Positions 7,202 to 13,066 of a stretch of 13,066 nucleotides of DNA are shown piece by piece. Positions within the stretch are counted from its first letter, which is position 1. The number at the start of each line of letters is the position of its first letter. The stretch is from a bacterium (GTDB taxonomy: Bacteria > Bacillota_I > Bacilli_A > RF39 > UBA660). A program made the translations under genes and the position numbers. The notes beneath the pieces are model-generated. The model worked only from the letters and a program-made list of their open reading frames with translations, ran no database searches and was not told the origin of the DNA. The stretch lies in the NCBI GenBank assembly GCA_029007685.1, contig JAQXIG010000036.1, forward strand, positions 1 to 13,066. Reading direction: 5' to 3'.

Positions 7202-8275
7202 TCACTTTAAAACAAAATATGCATAATATTCTTCAAAAGTAATATCATGTTCATAAATATAAGTAGCTACATCCACACCAACATAACGATAATGCCACGG
7301 TTCATAAGAATAACCAGTAATATATTCTTTTCCTTTTGGATATCGTAAAATAAAACCGTACTGATGAGCATGATCCTTCATCCAACCAAACTCCTCACTA
7401 TATTCAAACTGTCCTAAAGCATAACTACTTTTGATCCCTACATCTAAGGCAAGTCCTGTTTGATGTTCTGAGTGACCTGCTCTAGCACTCCATTGATCAG
7501 CCCAATCACTTCCCCTTTGATTTTTATAATTAGTATATAAATAACTCTGATAATCAAATGTACGATATGCTGAATTATTTCGAATATGATATCCTTCTTT
7601 CTCAGCAGCATCTACTAATTGTGAAAAAGCCAAATAGGCATCTTTACTTAATTTACTACCATTTTTATTATCATAGTTAGAATTTAATGTCACTAATTCA
7701 CCATAATAATAGCCTTTCTCTAATTGAAAATATTTATTCACCAAAACTAAGTGTCCTTTAGAAACATCAGCCATTTGAATATTAGTATAAAATGGATAAT
7801 CTAAATTACTATTTACATTACGAATGGTATCATCAATACTGTCAGCATTATAACCCATATAACGATCCAATCTCGCAAGAATAAAGTATGGATTCTGAAA
7901 CAAATCAGCCAATTTTTGAGAATAAGGATAGAGAATATTATGATTAACCAAATAAATAACCGCTTCTAAATCATATCCGTCTTCTAAAGACAAAATATAA
8001 TCAACATAGCGAAATAGATTTTGACTATCATAAGAAGGACTTTGAATCAACTCTACTAAAAAAGGCAAATAGGAATAGTGTTCAAGTTCTTTTACCATGG
8101 AAAAAGAATGTAATTTTTGTATTTCTTCAACTTCACGATCCGAATAACCAATCGCCAACAAACAATCATCATTACCTATAGGATTAATGTAAACTTTAAA
8201 ATAAACAAATAGAAACAACATACAAAAAAATACTCCAACTATCCCCAAATATAATTTTAGTTGATTCAAAAACAT
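7202..8275 (-). CDS. VanY-type D-alanyl-D-alanine carboxypeptidase (peptidase M15B), membrane-anchored
   Basis: 357-residue zinc peptidase expected to remove the terminal D-Ala from peptidoglycan stem peptides outside the membrane. One hydrophobic helix at about residues 8-30 acts as a signal anchor. The catalytic domain occupies about 175-355, with SAYRTFDYQ, GHSEHQTGLALDVG (zinc ligands His271 and Asp278) and EPWHYRYVG (Glu325 catalytic, His328 zinc ligand). All M15B residues are intact. Residues 38-170 form an N-terminal helical region starting with the AIGYSDREVEEI motif, which I recall from other Firmicute VanY-like proteins. The start is supported by GGTGGTGA upstream. A terminator of the preceding SPFH gene lies just ahead of it and no clear promoter was found, so read-through from the nfeD operon is possible. 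The housekeeping wall-trimming role is inferred, since no vanR/S or vanH/A genes are near. Confidence 0.93.
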   Translation of the reverse strand: MFLNQLKLYLGIVGVFFCMLFLFVYFKVYINPIGNDDCLLAIGYSDREVEEIQKLHSFSMVKELEHYSYLPFLVELIQSPSYDSQNLFRYVDYILSLEDGYDLEAVIYLVNHNILYPYSQKLADLFQNPYFILARLDRYMGYNADSIDDTIRNVNSNLDYPFYTNIQMADVSKGHLVLVNKYFQLEKGYYYGELVTLNSNYDNKNGSKLSKDAYLAFSQLVDAAEKEGYHIRNNSAYRTFDYQSYLYTNYKNQRGSDWADQWSARAGHSEHQTGLALDVGIKSSYALGQFEYSEEFGWMKDHAHQYGFILRYPKGKEYITGYSYEPWHYRYVGVDVATYIYEHDITFEEYYAYFVLK

Positions 8276-8305
8276 TACAATTCACCACCAATCATCTATT
8301 AACTA

Positions 8306-8336
8306 ATGTAAAAGCCCAGTAACTAGACTGGACCTT
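8306..8336 (-). terminator. Intrinsic terminator after the SPFH gene
   Basis: GUCCAGU-CUAGUU-ACUGGGC on the minus strand (7 pairs, one G-U, stem at 8314-8333) followed by UUUUACAUU. The interrupted U tract suggests partial termination, which would allow expression of the carboxypeptidase gene downstream. Confidence 0.7.
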
Positions 8337-8351
8337 GAAATATCAATTCAA

Positions 8352-9239
8352 TTATTTCGTTTGTGTTTTTTCTAATGTTTCAGCTAAAATAGTACCACTA
8401 GTAACCAAACTTTGTAACTCACTAGGCACAATAATTTTAGTAGATTGTCCATTCGCAACTTCAACCATAGCTTCATAACTTTTTAACTTTAATACTGCTT
8501 CATCGGCATTTGCCTCTTTTAATAACGATAAGGATTTAGCTTGAGCCTCTGAAACTTTTAAAATAGCCTGAGCTTCTCCTTCAGCTTCTAAAATATGAGC
8601 CTCTCTCTTCGCATCAGCTCTTAAAATCGAACTCTCTTTCTCACCTTCTGCTATTAAGATAGCCGCTTTTTTCTCTCCCTCTGCTTGTAGAATTTTTTCA
8701 CGTCTTTCACGCTCTGCTCTCATTTGCTTCTCCATTGCCTCTTGAATATCTCTAGGAGGAATAATGTTCTTAACCTCAACACGATTAACTTTAATTCCCC
8801 AAGGATCAGTTGCCTCATCTAAAATGCTTCTCATTTTAGAATTGATAATATCTCGACTCGTCAAAGTTTGATCAAGCTCCAAATCACCAATAATATTACG
8901 AAGTGTTGTTGCTGTTAAATTTTCAATAGCGTTGACTGGGTTCTCAACTCCATAAGTAAATAATTTAGGATCCGTTATTTGAAAATAAACAACCGTATCA
9001 ATTTGCATCGTTACATTATCTTTCGTAATAACGGGTTGCGGTGCAAAATCTTTTACAATTTCCTTCAAAGTAACATCACTAGCTACACGATCAATAAACG
9101 GAATAACATAATGCACTCCTGTTTGTAAAGTAGCATGATAACTACCTAATCTTTCTACAACTTTAGCTCTTGATTGCGGAATAATCTTTACTCCTAATAC
9201 AACAACAATCAATAAAATAATAAAAATAATCCATATCAT
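8352..9239 (-). CDS. SPFH/band 7 (stomatin-like) membrane protein, QmcA type
   Basis: 295-residue SPFH-domain protein of the stomatin/QmcA group. These oligomerise at the inner face of the membrane in functional microdomains and work with NfeD partners. Residues 1-19 form a hydrophobic N-terminal anchor. The band 7 domain covers about 20-170, with VVERLG, LQTGVHYVIPFIDRV, QIDTVVYFQITDP and the NIIPPRDIQEAMEKQMRAERERR end. Residues about 165-245 are a long Ala/Glu-rich coiled coil with AEGE/EAEGEA repeats, and the C-terminus carries the IIVPSELQSLV segment common in the group. The length is normal. AGAAGGGATGG lies seven bases before the ATG. It sits 48 bases after the nfeD stop in the same operon, a conserved pairing. 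Confidence 0.93.
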   Translation of the reverse strand: MIWIIFIILLIVVVLGVKIIPQSRAKVVERLGSYHATLQTGVHYVIPFIDRVASDVTLKEIVKDFAPQPVITKDNVTMQIDTVVYFQITDPKLFTYGVENPVNAIENLTATTLRNIIGDLELDQTLTSRDIINSKMRSILDEATDPWGIKVNRVEVKNIIPPRDIQEAMEKQMRAERERREKILQAEGEKKAAILIAEGEKESSILRADAKREAHILEAEGEAQAILKVSEAQAKSLSLLKEANADEAVLKLKSYEAMVEVANGQSTKIIVPSELQSLVTSGTILAETLEKTQTK

Positions 9240-9287
9240 ATTTTTTCCATCCCTTCTAACTAAATAAAATATTACAAACCCCTCGGT

Positions 9288-9713
9288 CTACTCATCCTCA
9301 TGCATTTCCTCGACCTGTAACTTAACTCCATCAATATTCAAAATCAAAACTTTAGATCCCTCTTTTATTTTTTCAGTCGAAACCGCCATCCATTTCTTAC
9401 CATCTACTTTTACCTCACCAGGATCTAACTTAGAAATATCAGCAGTAACAATTCCAATTTTTCCAACCACACGATCCAAATTCGTTTTTTCAGGGGCTCT
9501 ATCTCTAACTCTATTGACAAATTTCTTCGTAAGTAACAAACTAATTGCACTAACTACTACAAATACCGCAATCTGAAGTGTCGTTTGCTCAAAATATAAA
9601 CTGAAAATCAAACTAGCCAAGGCCCCAATCGCAAACCAAATCGACACCAAACTAATCGTCGCAAACTCCAAAAAAATTAAAGCCAAAAAAACAATCAACC
9701 AAACCGTTGTCAT
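9288..9713 (-). CDS. NfeD-like membrane protein with C-terminal OB-fold
   Basis: 141-residue short-form NfeD protein without the N-terminal ClpP-like protease domain. Hydrophobic segments at about residues 4-24, 28-40 and 46-63 anchor it. The NfeD C-terminal OB-fold covers about 78-137, with GKIGIVTADI, GEVKVDGKKWMAVS and IKEGSKVLIL. It is the partner of the SPFH protein encoded directly downstream and probably helps assemble or localise it. The first gene of the operon, it has GGGAAGTGA before the ATG and a TATAAT at 9734-9739. Confidence 0.92.
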   Translation of the reverse strand: MTTVWLIVFLALIFLEFATISLVSIWFAIGALASLIFSLYFEQTTLQIAVFVVVSAISLLLTKKFVNRVRDRAPEKTNLDRVVGKIGIVTADISKLDPGEVKVDGKKWMAVSTEKIKEGSKVLILNIDGVKLQVEEMHEDE

Positions 9714-9733
9714 ATCTTCACTTCCCTAATCTC

Positions 9734-9739
9734 ATTATA
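9734..9739 (-). promoter_or_regulatory. -10 element of the nfeD-SPFH operon
   Basis: TATAAT on the minus strand with no good -35 (AGTATT at 17 bases). The predicted start near 9727 gives a leader of about 14 nt. It lies just after the T tract that ends the corA transcript. Confidence 0.55.
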
Positions 9740-9741
9740 CT

Positions 9742-9792
9742 ACAAAAAAAATCAAAATACTATACTAAAGCATATTCTTTTTCTTTAGTATA
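9742..9792 (-). terminator. Terminator-like hairpin overlapping the corA stop codon
   Basis: Perfect 10-base inverted repeat TATACTAAAG / CTTTAGTATA (9783-9792 with 9761-9770) with a 12-base loop. On the minus strand the last codons and TAG stop of corA are inside the hairpin. A T-rich tract (TATTTTGA then eight T) follows. The T tract is offset, so efficiency is uncertain. Confidence 0.55.
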
Positions 9793-10715
9793 TATGCAAC
9801 AATCAAAGACAACATGAGTGAAAGAAAAAACAGAATCCAAAAAGCATATTCATTCGTCATCAAAAAACCAAGTGGAACATTCATTCCCATAAAAGAAGCT
9901 ACCATTGTCGGAATCGAAATCACAATCGTAATACCTGCTAAAAATTTCATAATCGTATTCAAATTATTAGAAATGATAGTCGCATAAGAATCCGTAGTAC
10001 TGCTCAAAATCTCTCGATACAAATTCGCCATCTCAATACACTGCTTATTCTCCACAATCGCATCTTCCAATAACTCATTATCCTCTTCGTATAAATGGAT
10101 GATATTTCCTTTTAAAATACGCTCTAAAACAACCTTATTAGATCGTAAAGATGTCACCATATAAACTAAACTTTTTTCAATATTGAGAAGATTAGCCAAA
10201 TCTCGATTACTAGTAGCTTTTAACATCTTAAATTCTGCTTGCTCAATTTCACCATTCAAATTTCTCAAATACTTTAAATAGGAAGTAGCAGTTCTGTATA
10301 ATAATTGAATGGTAAAACGAGTCTTTTTATAAGTATAAAACTCTTTTATCCTTTGATCTTTAAATTCCTGTAGCAGGTCACACTCATCCAAAGAAACAGT
10401 AACCATATAAGAATCTTTAATAATTAAAATCGCTAGTGGAATCGTCGTAACAATCGTATAACTGTTTTTCTTTTCATGAATAGGTACATCTACAATAATC
10501 ATTCGAATATCTTTATCATGATCATAATCAATTCTAGGCTGTTCCTCATCGTCTAATAGATAACTAATAAAACTAGTATCAACATCCAAAGAATCAGTCA
10601 AAAATAAAATATCATCATGATTAGGCTTTACCAAATCAATCCAACATCCCTTTTCAATTCTTTCTAACATCTCAAGTTTTCCGGTTTCTACATTAGTATG
10701 ATAGATTTTGATCAT
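9765..10715 (-). CDS. corA: CorA-family magnesium/cobalt transporter
   Basis: 316-residue CorA-family divalent cation channel, expected to form a pentamer in the cytoplasmic membrane and import Mg2+ (and Co2+/Ni2+). The signature G277-M278-N279 follows transmembrane helix 1 (about 257-276), and helix 2 is at about 291-311, followed by the basic KKK end. The N-terminal cytoplasmic domain (1-245) contains the long helices of the funnel (about 120-245). The start is set by GAGGTGAT three bases before the ATG. The gene stands alone with its own consensus promoter. The leader is only about 20 nt, so there is no room for an M-box riboswitch. Confidence 0.93.
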   Translation of the reverse strand: MIKIYHTNVETGKLEMLERIEKGCWIDLVKPNHDDILFLTDSLDVDTSFISYLLDDEEQPRIDYDHDKDIRMIIVDVPIHEKKNSYTIVTTIPLAILIIKDSYMVTVSLDECDLLQEFKDQRIKEFYTYKKTRFTIQLLYRTATSYLKYLRNLNGEIEQAEFKMLKATSNRDLANLLNIEKSLVYMVTSLRSNKVVLERILKGNIIHLYEEDNELLEDAIVENKQCIEMANLYREILSSTTDSYATIISNNLNTIMKFLAGITIVISIPTMVASFMGMNVPLGFLMTNEYAFWILFFLSLMLSLIVAYILKKKNML

Positions 10716-10741
10716 TAAATCACCTCATTTAACTTTTATTC

Positions 10742-10770
10742 ATTATAGAGACAATGAACCAAAATGTCAA
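10742..10770 (-). promoter_or_regulatory. Consensus sigma-A promoter of corA
   Basis: TTGACA (10765-10770) and TATAAT (10742-10747) on the minus strand, spaced exactly 17 bases, with both boxes perfect. It is the only perfect promoter recognised in the window. Confidence 0.92.
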
Positions 10771-10772
10771 TC

Positions 10773-10792
10773 AAATTCGTAAAGTCGAATTT
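10773..10792. promoter_or_regulatory. Palindrome between corA and the dehydrogenase gene, possible operator
   Basis: AAATTCG (10773-10779) and CGAATTT (10786-10792) form a perfect 7-base inverted repeat with a 6-base spacer. It begins two bases upstream of the corA -35 box and lies about 65 bases before the dehydrogenase start. The size and position fit a dimeric regulator site, but no regulator is known. Confidence 0.4.
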
Positions 10793-10857
10793 TAGTAGTA
10801 GAAAACAATTGAAATTTTATAAAGTGATAGTGTATGTTTAAAATAAGGAGGCATTAT

Positions 10858-11937
10858 ATGAACAAAGAAAAATTAAGAATTGTCCAATTTGGAATAGGAA
10901 AAATGGCCAAATATATCATGCGTTATGCATATGAAAAAGGAGCTGAAATTGTAGGAGCAATCGATATCAATGCAGATATTATCGGTCAAGATATTGGTAC
11001 GATTATGGAATGTGAAAAGAAAGGAATCACAATCACTTCCATAGAAAATGCAAAAGAATTATTAGAATCAACCAAACCTGATGCTTGTATTATCACAACA
11101 ATGAGTTTGTTAACCGATTGTAAAGATTCACTTCTATTATGCGCAGAATTAGGAATCAACGCCATTACCACTTGTGAGGAAGCTTTCTATTCTTGGAACT
11201 CTAATCCAGTCCTAACCAAACAAATCGACGAGCTAGCAAAAAGAAATCACTGTACAATTGCAGGGAGTGGTTATCAAGATGTTTTTTGGGGTGGATTAAT
11301 AAACGGAATCGCAAGTGCCACTCACAAAATCACTAAAATAAAAGGAGAGTCCTGGTATAACGTTGAAGATTATGGCATTGCTTTAGCCAAAGCTCATGGC
11401 GCAGGACTAACAATGGAAGAATTTGAAAAAGAGGTAGCCAGTATCGACAATATCTCTGACGAGGAAAGACAAAACATTATTAACCAAGGAAAATACTTAC
11501 CTAGCTATATGTGGAATGTAAATGGTTGGCTGTGCGGAAAACTAGGACTAACGATAAAAAGACAAAGTCAAAAATGTATTCCTGAAACTTATCATGAAAA
11601 TATCCACTCTACTACTTTAAATATGGAAATTCCAACCGGAAACGCCACAGGAATGAGTGCTGTCGTCACCACCGAAACCGAAGAAGGAATAATTATAGAA
11701 ACCAAATGTGTAGGAAAAGTATATGCTCCGGATGAATTCGATAAAAACGAATGGACAATCGAAGGAGAACCAAACACGACTTTAGTAATTAATCGACCAA
11801 GTACAGTAGAATTAACTTGCGCAACAATCGTCAATAGATTACCAGACTTAATCAACGCCACACCAGGCTTTATCGGAACATTTGAAATGGATGAACTTAC
11901 TTATCGTGTAAAACCACTAAATGAATATATAAAATAA
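10858..11937 (+). CDS. NAD(P)-dependent oxidoreductase related to 2,4-diaminopentanoate dehydrogenase
   Basis: 359-residue cytoplasmic dehydrogenase with an N-terminal Rossmann fold. RIVQFGIGKMAKYI carries GxGxM at residues 12-16, followed by EIVGAIDIN. The overall layout and the C-terminal RLPDLINATPGF match the dihydrodipicolinate reductase-like group that includes 2,4-diaminopentanoate dehydrogenase (Ord) of clostridial ornithine fermentation. None of the ornithine pathway genes (ortA/ortB, oraS/oraE, orr) is adjacent, so the amine substrate cannot be assigned. The start at 10858 is chosen because AAGGAGG lies six bases before it. The in-frame ATG at 10834 lacks a site. The promoter is not clear (a TATAAA at 10818-10823 is the best candidate). 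It is monocistronic, ended by the hairpin at 11954. Confidence 0.82.
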   Translation: MNKEKLRIVQFGIGKMAKYIMRYAYEKGAEIVGAIDINADIIGQDIGTIMECEKKGITITSIENAKELLESTKPDACIITTMSLLTDCKDSLLLCAELGINAITTCEEAFYSWNSNPVLTKQIDELAKRNHCTIAGSGYQDVFWGGLINGIASATHKITKIKGESWYNVEDYGIALAKAHGAGLTMEEFEKEVASIDNISDEERQNIINQGKYLPSYMWNVNGWLCGKLGLTIKRQSQKCIPETYHENIHSTTLNMEIPTGNATGMSAVVTTETEEGIIIETKCVGKVYAPDEFDKNEWTIEGEPNTTLVINRPSTVELTCATIVNRLPDLINATPGFIGTFEMDELTYRVKPLNEYIK

Positions 11938-11953
11938 AAAATAAACAGCGTGT

Positions 11954-11984
11954 AAAAAGGGGATGAAATATCATCTTTTTTTAT
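11954..11984 (+). terminator. Intrinsic terminator after the dehydrogenase gene
   Basis: GATGA-AATA-TCATC core, extended by A/G-rich and T-rich arms (several G-U pairs), ending in seven T. It starts about 16 bases after the stop. Confidence 0.82.
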
Positions 11985-12112
11985 TGAAAAAACAGAAAAA
12001 GAAAACATAATAAATCATGTTAAGATAATCAAGACAAAATGTAAAATCGACATATATTGACACAAAAACAAAAAAAATATCAAATAGACAAGAAAAGCTA
12101 AAAAAATTATGC

Positions 12113-12118
12113 TATAGT
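12113..12118 (+). promoter_or_regulatory. Extended -10 promoter of the repeat-domain protein gene
   Basis: TATAGT preceded by TGC (TG-N-TATAGT), with a weak -35. The predicted start near 12125 gives a leader of about 26 nt with AAAGGGAG eight bases before the ATG. A perfect TTGACA at 12057-12062 lies upstream, but the best partner (TATCAA at 12078) is only 15 bases away. Confidence 0.5.
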
Positions 12119-12150
12119 AATAATAGAAAAATAGAAAGGGAGTATGTAAC

Positions 12151-12954
12151 ATGAACCAAAAAGATTTCTTACTACAAAGTAGCCATAACCAAAACAATAA
12201 TGTAGTACCACCAATCAATCAAAATATAGTTGATACTCAGCCACCAATAAGCCAACCATCCAAAAACATAAAACCAAAAAAAAGGGGGATCGGCATAATC
12301 GTAATGCTGATGGCCATCGCCTTTATTTTAATCGGAATAGGCCTTCAATTTCCTACCTCAGAAACTAGTAAAGTAAACCAAGATTTATTTACATATAGTG
12401 GCATCTATAAAAATGAAAATGCAGAAATTAGAATTCATGCTAGCCACACAAACCTAATAGAAGCAACCATCGTAGATGAATCTGGATCTTACACAGTAGC
12501 TTACTTAAAAATCAATAAAAATAAGTTATATACCGATACCGAGTTCTTTGACGAAAAATATTCCATAACAGTAGAAAAAACTGCTGATGGAATCAAAGTA
12601 ACAGCTAATTCAAATAATAGCGAAAGTATATACAACAAAATTAATGGATCCTACACCAAACAATCCTTCACCTATAAAGGTTGGACAGGATTATACAATT
12701 TAGATGATATCGAGATCATCATCGATGAGTATGGAGAAAATAATGCTTCTATTACTATTCTTCAAAATGGAGCGATTCACGAATTAAGTGCCACTAATAT
12801 AACAGATAGAACGATTAGCTTTCAAAGTGAATTCGATGAAGCAAGTATCTTAAAAATCGAAAAAACTATCGATGGTATTACAGTAAGCGCGAGTGATAGT
12901 GACCCTGAATCATTATTAAACAAAATCAATGGTACTTATCAAAAAACAAAATAA
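12151..12954 (+). CDS. Membrane-anchored protein with two tandem extracytoplasmic repeat domains
   Basis: 267-residue protein of unknown function. Residues 1-45 are cytoplasmic, rich in Asn, Gln and Pro, ending in a basic KPKKR stop-transfer flank. Residues 46-66 are one membrane helix. Two tandem domains of about 90 residues follow, at 80-170 and 173-265. Both begin FTY(S/K)G and end EKT-x-DGI-x-V then ESx-x-NKINGxY-x-K, and both are rich in beta-type alternation. This is a clear internal duplication. The architecture resembles Firmicute proteins with an N-terminal disordered or zinc-ribbon segment, a single helix and small exterior beta domains, but no zinc-ribbon cysteines are present and no function can be named. 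The start is supported by AAAGGGAG and an extended -10. The next element is the convergent transposase remnant six bases past the stop. Confidence 0.85.
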   Translation: MNQKDFLLQSSHNQNNNVVPPINQNIVDTQPPISQPSKNIKPKKRGIGIIVMLMAIAFILIGIGLQFPTSETSKVNQDLFTYSGIYKNENAEIRIHASHTNLIEATIVDESGSYTVAYLKINKNKLYTDTEFFDEKYSITVEKTADGIKVTANSNNSESIYNKINGSYTKQSFTYKGWTGLYNLDDIEIIIDEYGENNASITILQNGAIHELSATNITDRTISFQSEFDEASILKIEKTIDGITVSASDSDPESLLNKINGTYQKTK

Positions 12955-12959
12955 AAAGA

Positions 12960-13066
12960 TCAATAAATTTGAATATCTAAGACACATGGAACAAGTGATG
13001 AATATCCAAGATTCTTTTGAATACGTTCGTTGTTATATCTATGAACGTATTTTTTTTAATTCTTCT
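12960..13066 (-). pseudogene. IS3-family transposase (OrfB) C-terminal remnant, frameshifted
   Basis: Minus-strand reading from the window edge gives EELKK, then YVHRYNNERIQKNLGY and a further SSLVPCVLDIQIY before a TGA at 12960-12962. YNNERIQ-x-x-LGY is the distinctive end of the DDE domain in IS3/IS150-type transposases (normally followed by L-S/T-P-x-x-Y/F). The two parts are in different frames: a run of eight A (13050-13057) must lose one base to join EELKK to YVHRY. In the undisturbed frame a TAA interrupts. The last 13 residues also diverge from the family end, so a second lesion is likely. The rest of the element lies outside the window, and no inverted repeat could be recognised. Confidence 0.72.
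13020..13057 (+). terminator. Possible terminator of the repeat-protein gene inside the transposase remnant
   Basis: AATACGTTC (13020-13028) pairs perfectly with GAACGTATT (13043-13051), loop 14 bases, with a run of eight T at 13050-13057. It lies 66 bases after the repeat-protein stop, which has no other terminator. The sequence is the antisense of transposase codons, so its role as a terminator may be secondary or fortuitous. Confidence 0.55.

Noticed and set aside
10716..10741. Possible Mg2+ (M-box) riboswitch ahead of corA
   Set aside because: The consensus promoter leaves a leader of about 20 nt, too short for any riboswitch.
10986..11171. Minus-strand ORF inside the dehydrogenase gene
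   Set aside because: Antisense shadow of a well-recognised gene.
11592..11861. Minus-strand ORF of 89 codons inside the dehydrogenase gene
   Set aside because: Antisense shadow with no start signals.
12057..12083. TTGACA with TATCAA as a second promoter of the repeat-protein gene
   Set aside because: The spacer is only 15 bases and the -10 has four of six matches; the extended -10 at 12113 is a better candidate.
12015..12218. Minus-strand ORF of 67 codons, very hydrophobic
   Set aside because: Hydrophobicity comes from A-rich plus-strand promoter DNA read as Phe/Leu/Tyr codons; it overlaps the promoter and start of a real gene.
12986..13066. Plus-strand open frame starting MEQVMNIQDSFEYV at the window edge
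   Set aside because: No ribosome site, and the opposite strand encodes the IS3 transposase signature, which explains the open frame.

Overview
The window is strongly AT-rich, uses the standard code (UGG for Trp, UGA as a stop), and carries a leucyl T-box leader, short sigma-A type promoters and Shine-Dalgarno sites of the GGTGAT type. A VanY-type D-Ala-D-Ala carboxypeptidase implies a peptidoglycan wall. Together this suggests a low-GC Firmicute of the Bacilli type, possibly a gut lineage close to Erysipelotrichales or RF39. That placement is inference; no rRNA or lineage marker is present. No complete defence, phage or biosynthetic system is visible. Most of the window is ordinary chromosomal housekeeping, with a few odd points.

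Left part (1-4423), all on the minus strand. leuS is cut by the window edge. It is preceded two bases away by a small three-helix membrane protein gene. Both lie behind a T-box leader (1574-1778) with a CUU leucine specifier and its own terminator, so leucyl-tRNA charging should control both. Upstream is a monocistronic GH31-family glycosidase gene with its own promoter. It keeps the catalytic nucleophile Asp but has Lys where the family's general acid/base Asp should be.

Middle part (4391-8336). A membrane-anchored extracytoplasmic protein of unknown function (minus) and a YhcC/YtqA-like radical SAM gene (plus) diverge from overlapping promoters in a 70-base gap. A small Asn/Lys-rich ORF follows the radical SAM gene. 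It converges on a VanY-like carboxypeptidase gene across a bidirectional terminator, and a possible tiny Tyr-rich ORF lies between the carboxypeptidase stop and that terminator.

Right-middle part (8352-10770), minus strand. An NfeD and SPFH/stomatin pair forms a two-gene operon with its own promoter and terminator. Next comes a corA Mg2+ transporter gene with a perfect TTGACA-17-TATAAT promoter and a terminator hairpin overlapping its stop codon.

Right end (10858-13066). A plus-strand oxidoreductase related to 2,4-diaminopentanoate dehydrogenase stands alone, followed by a terminator. A membrane-anchored protein with two tandem copies of a domain of about 90 residues comes next. Convergent with it, at the very edge, is a degraded C-terminal end of an IS3-family transposase. 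The antisense of that remnant forms a hairpin plus T tract that may serve as the terminator of the repeat-protein gene.
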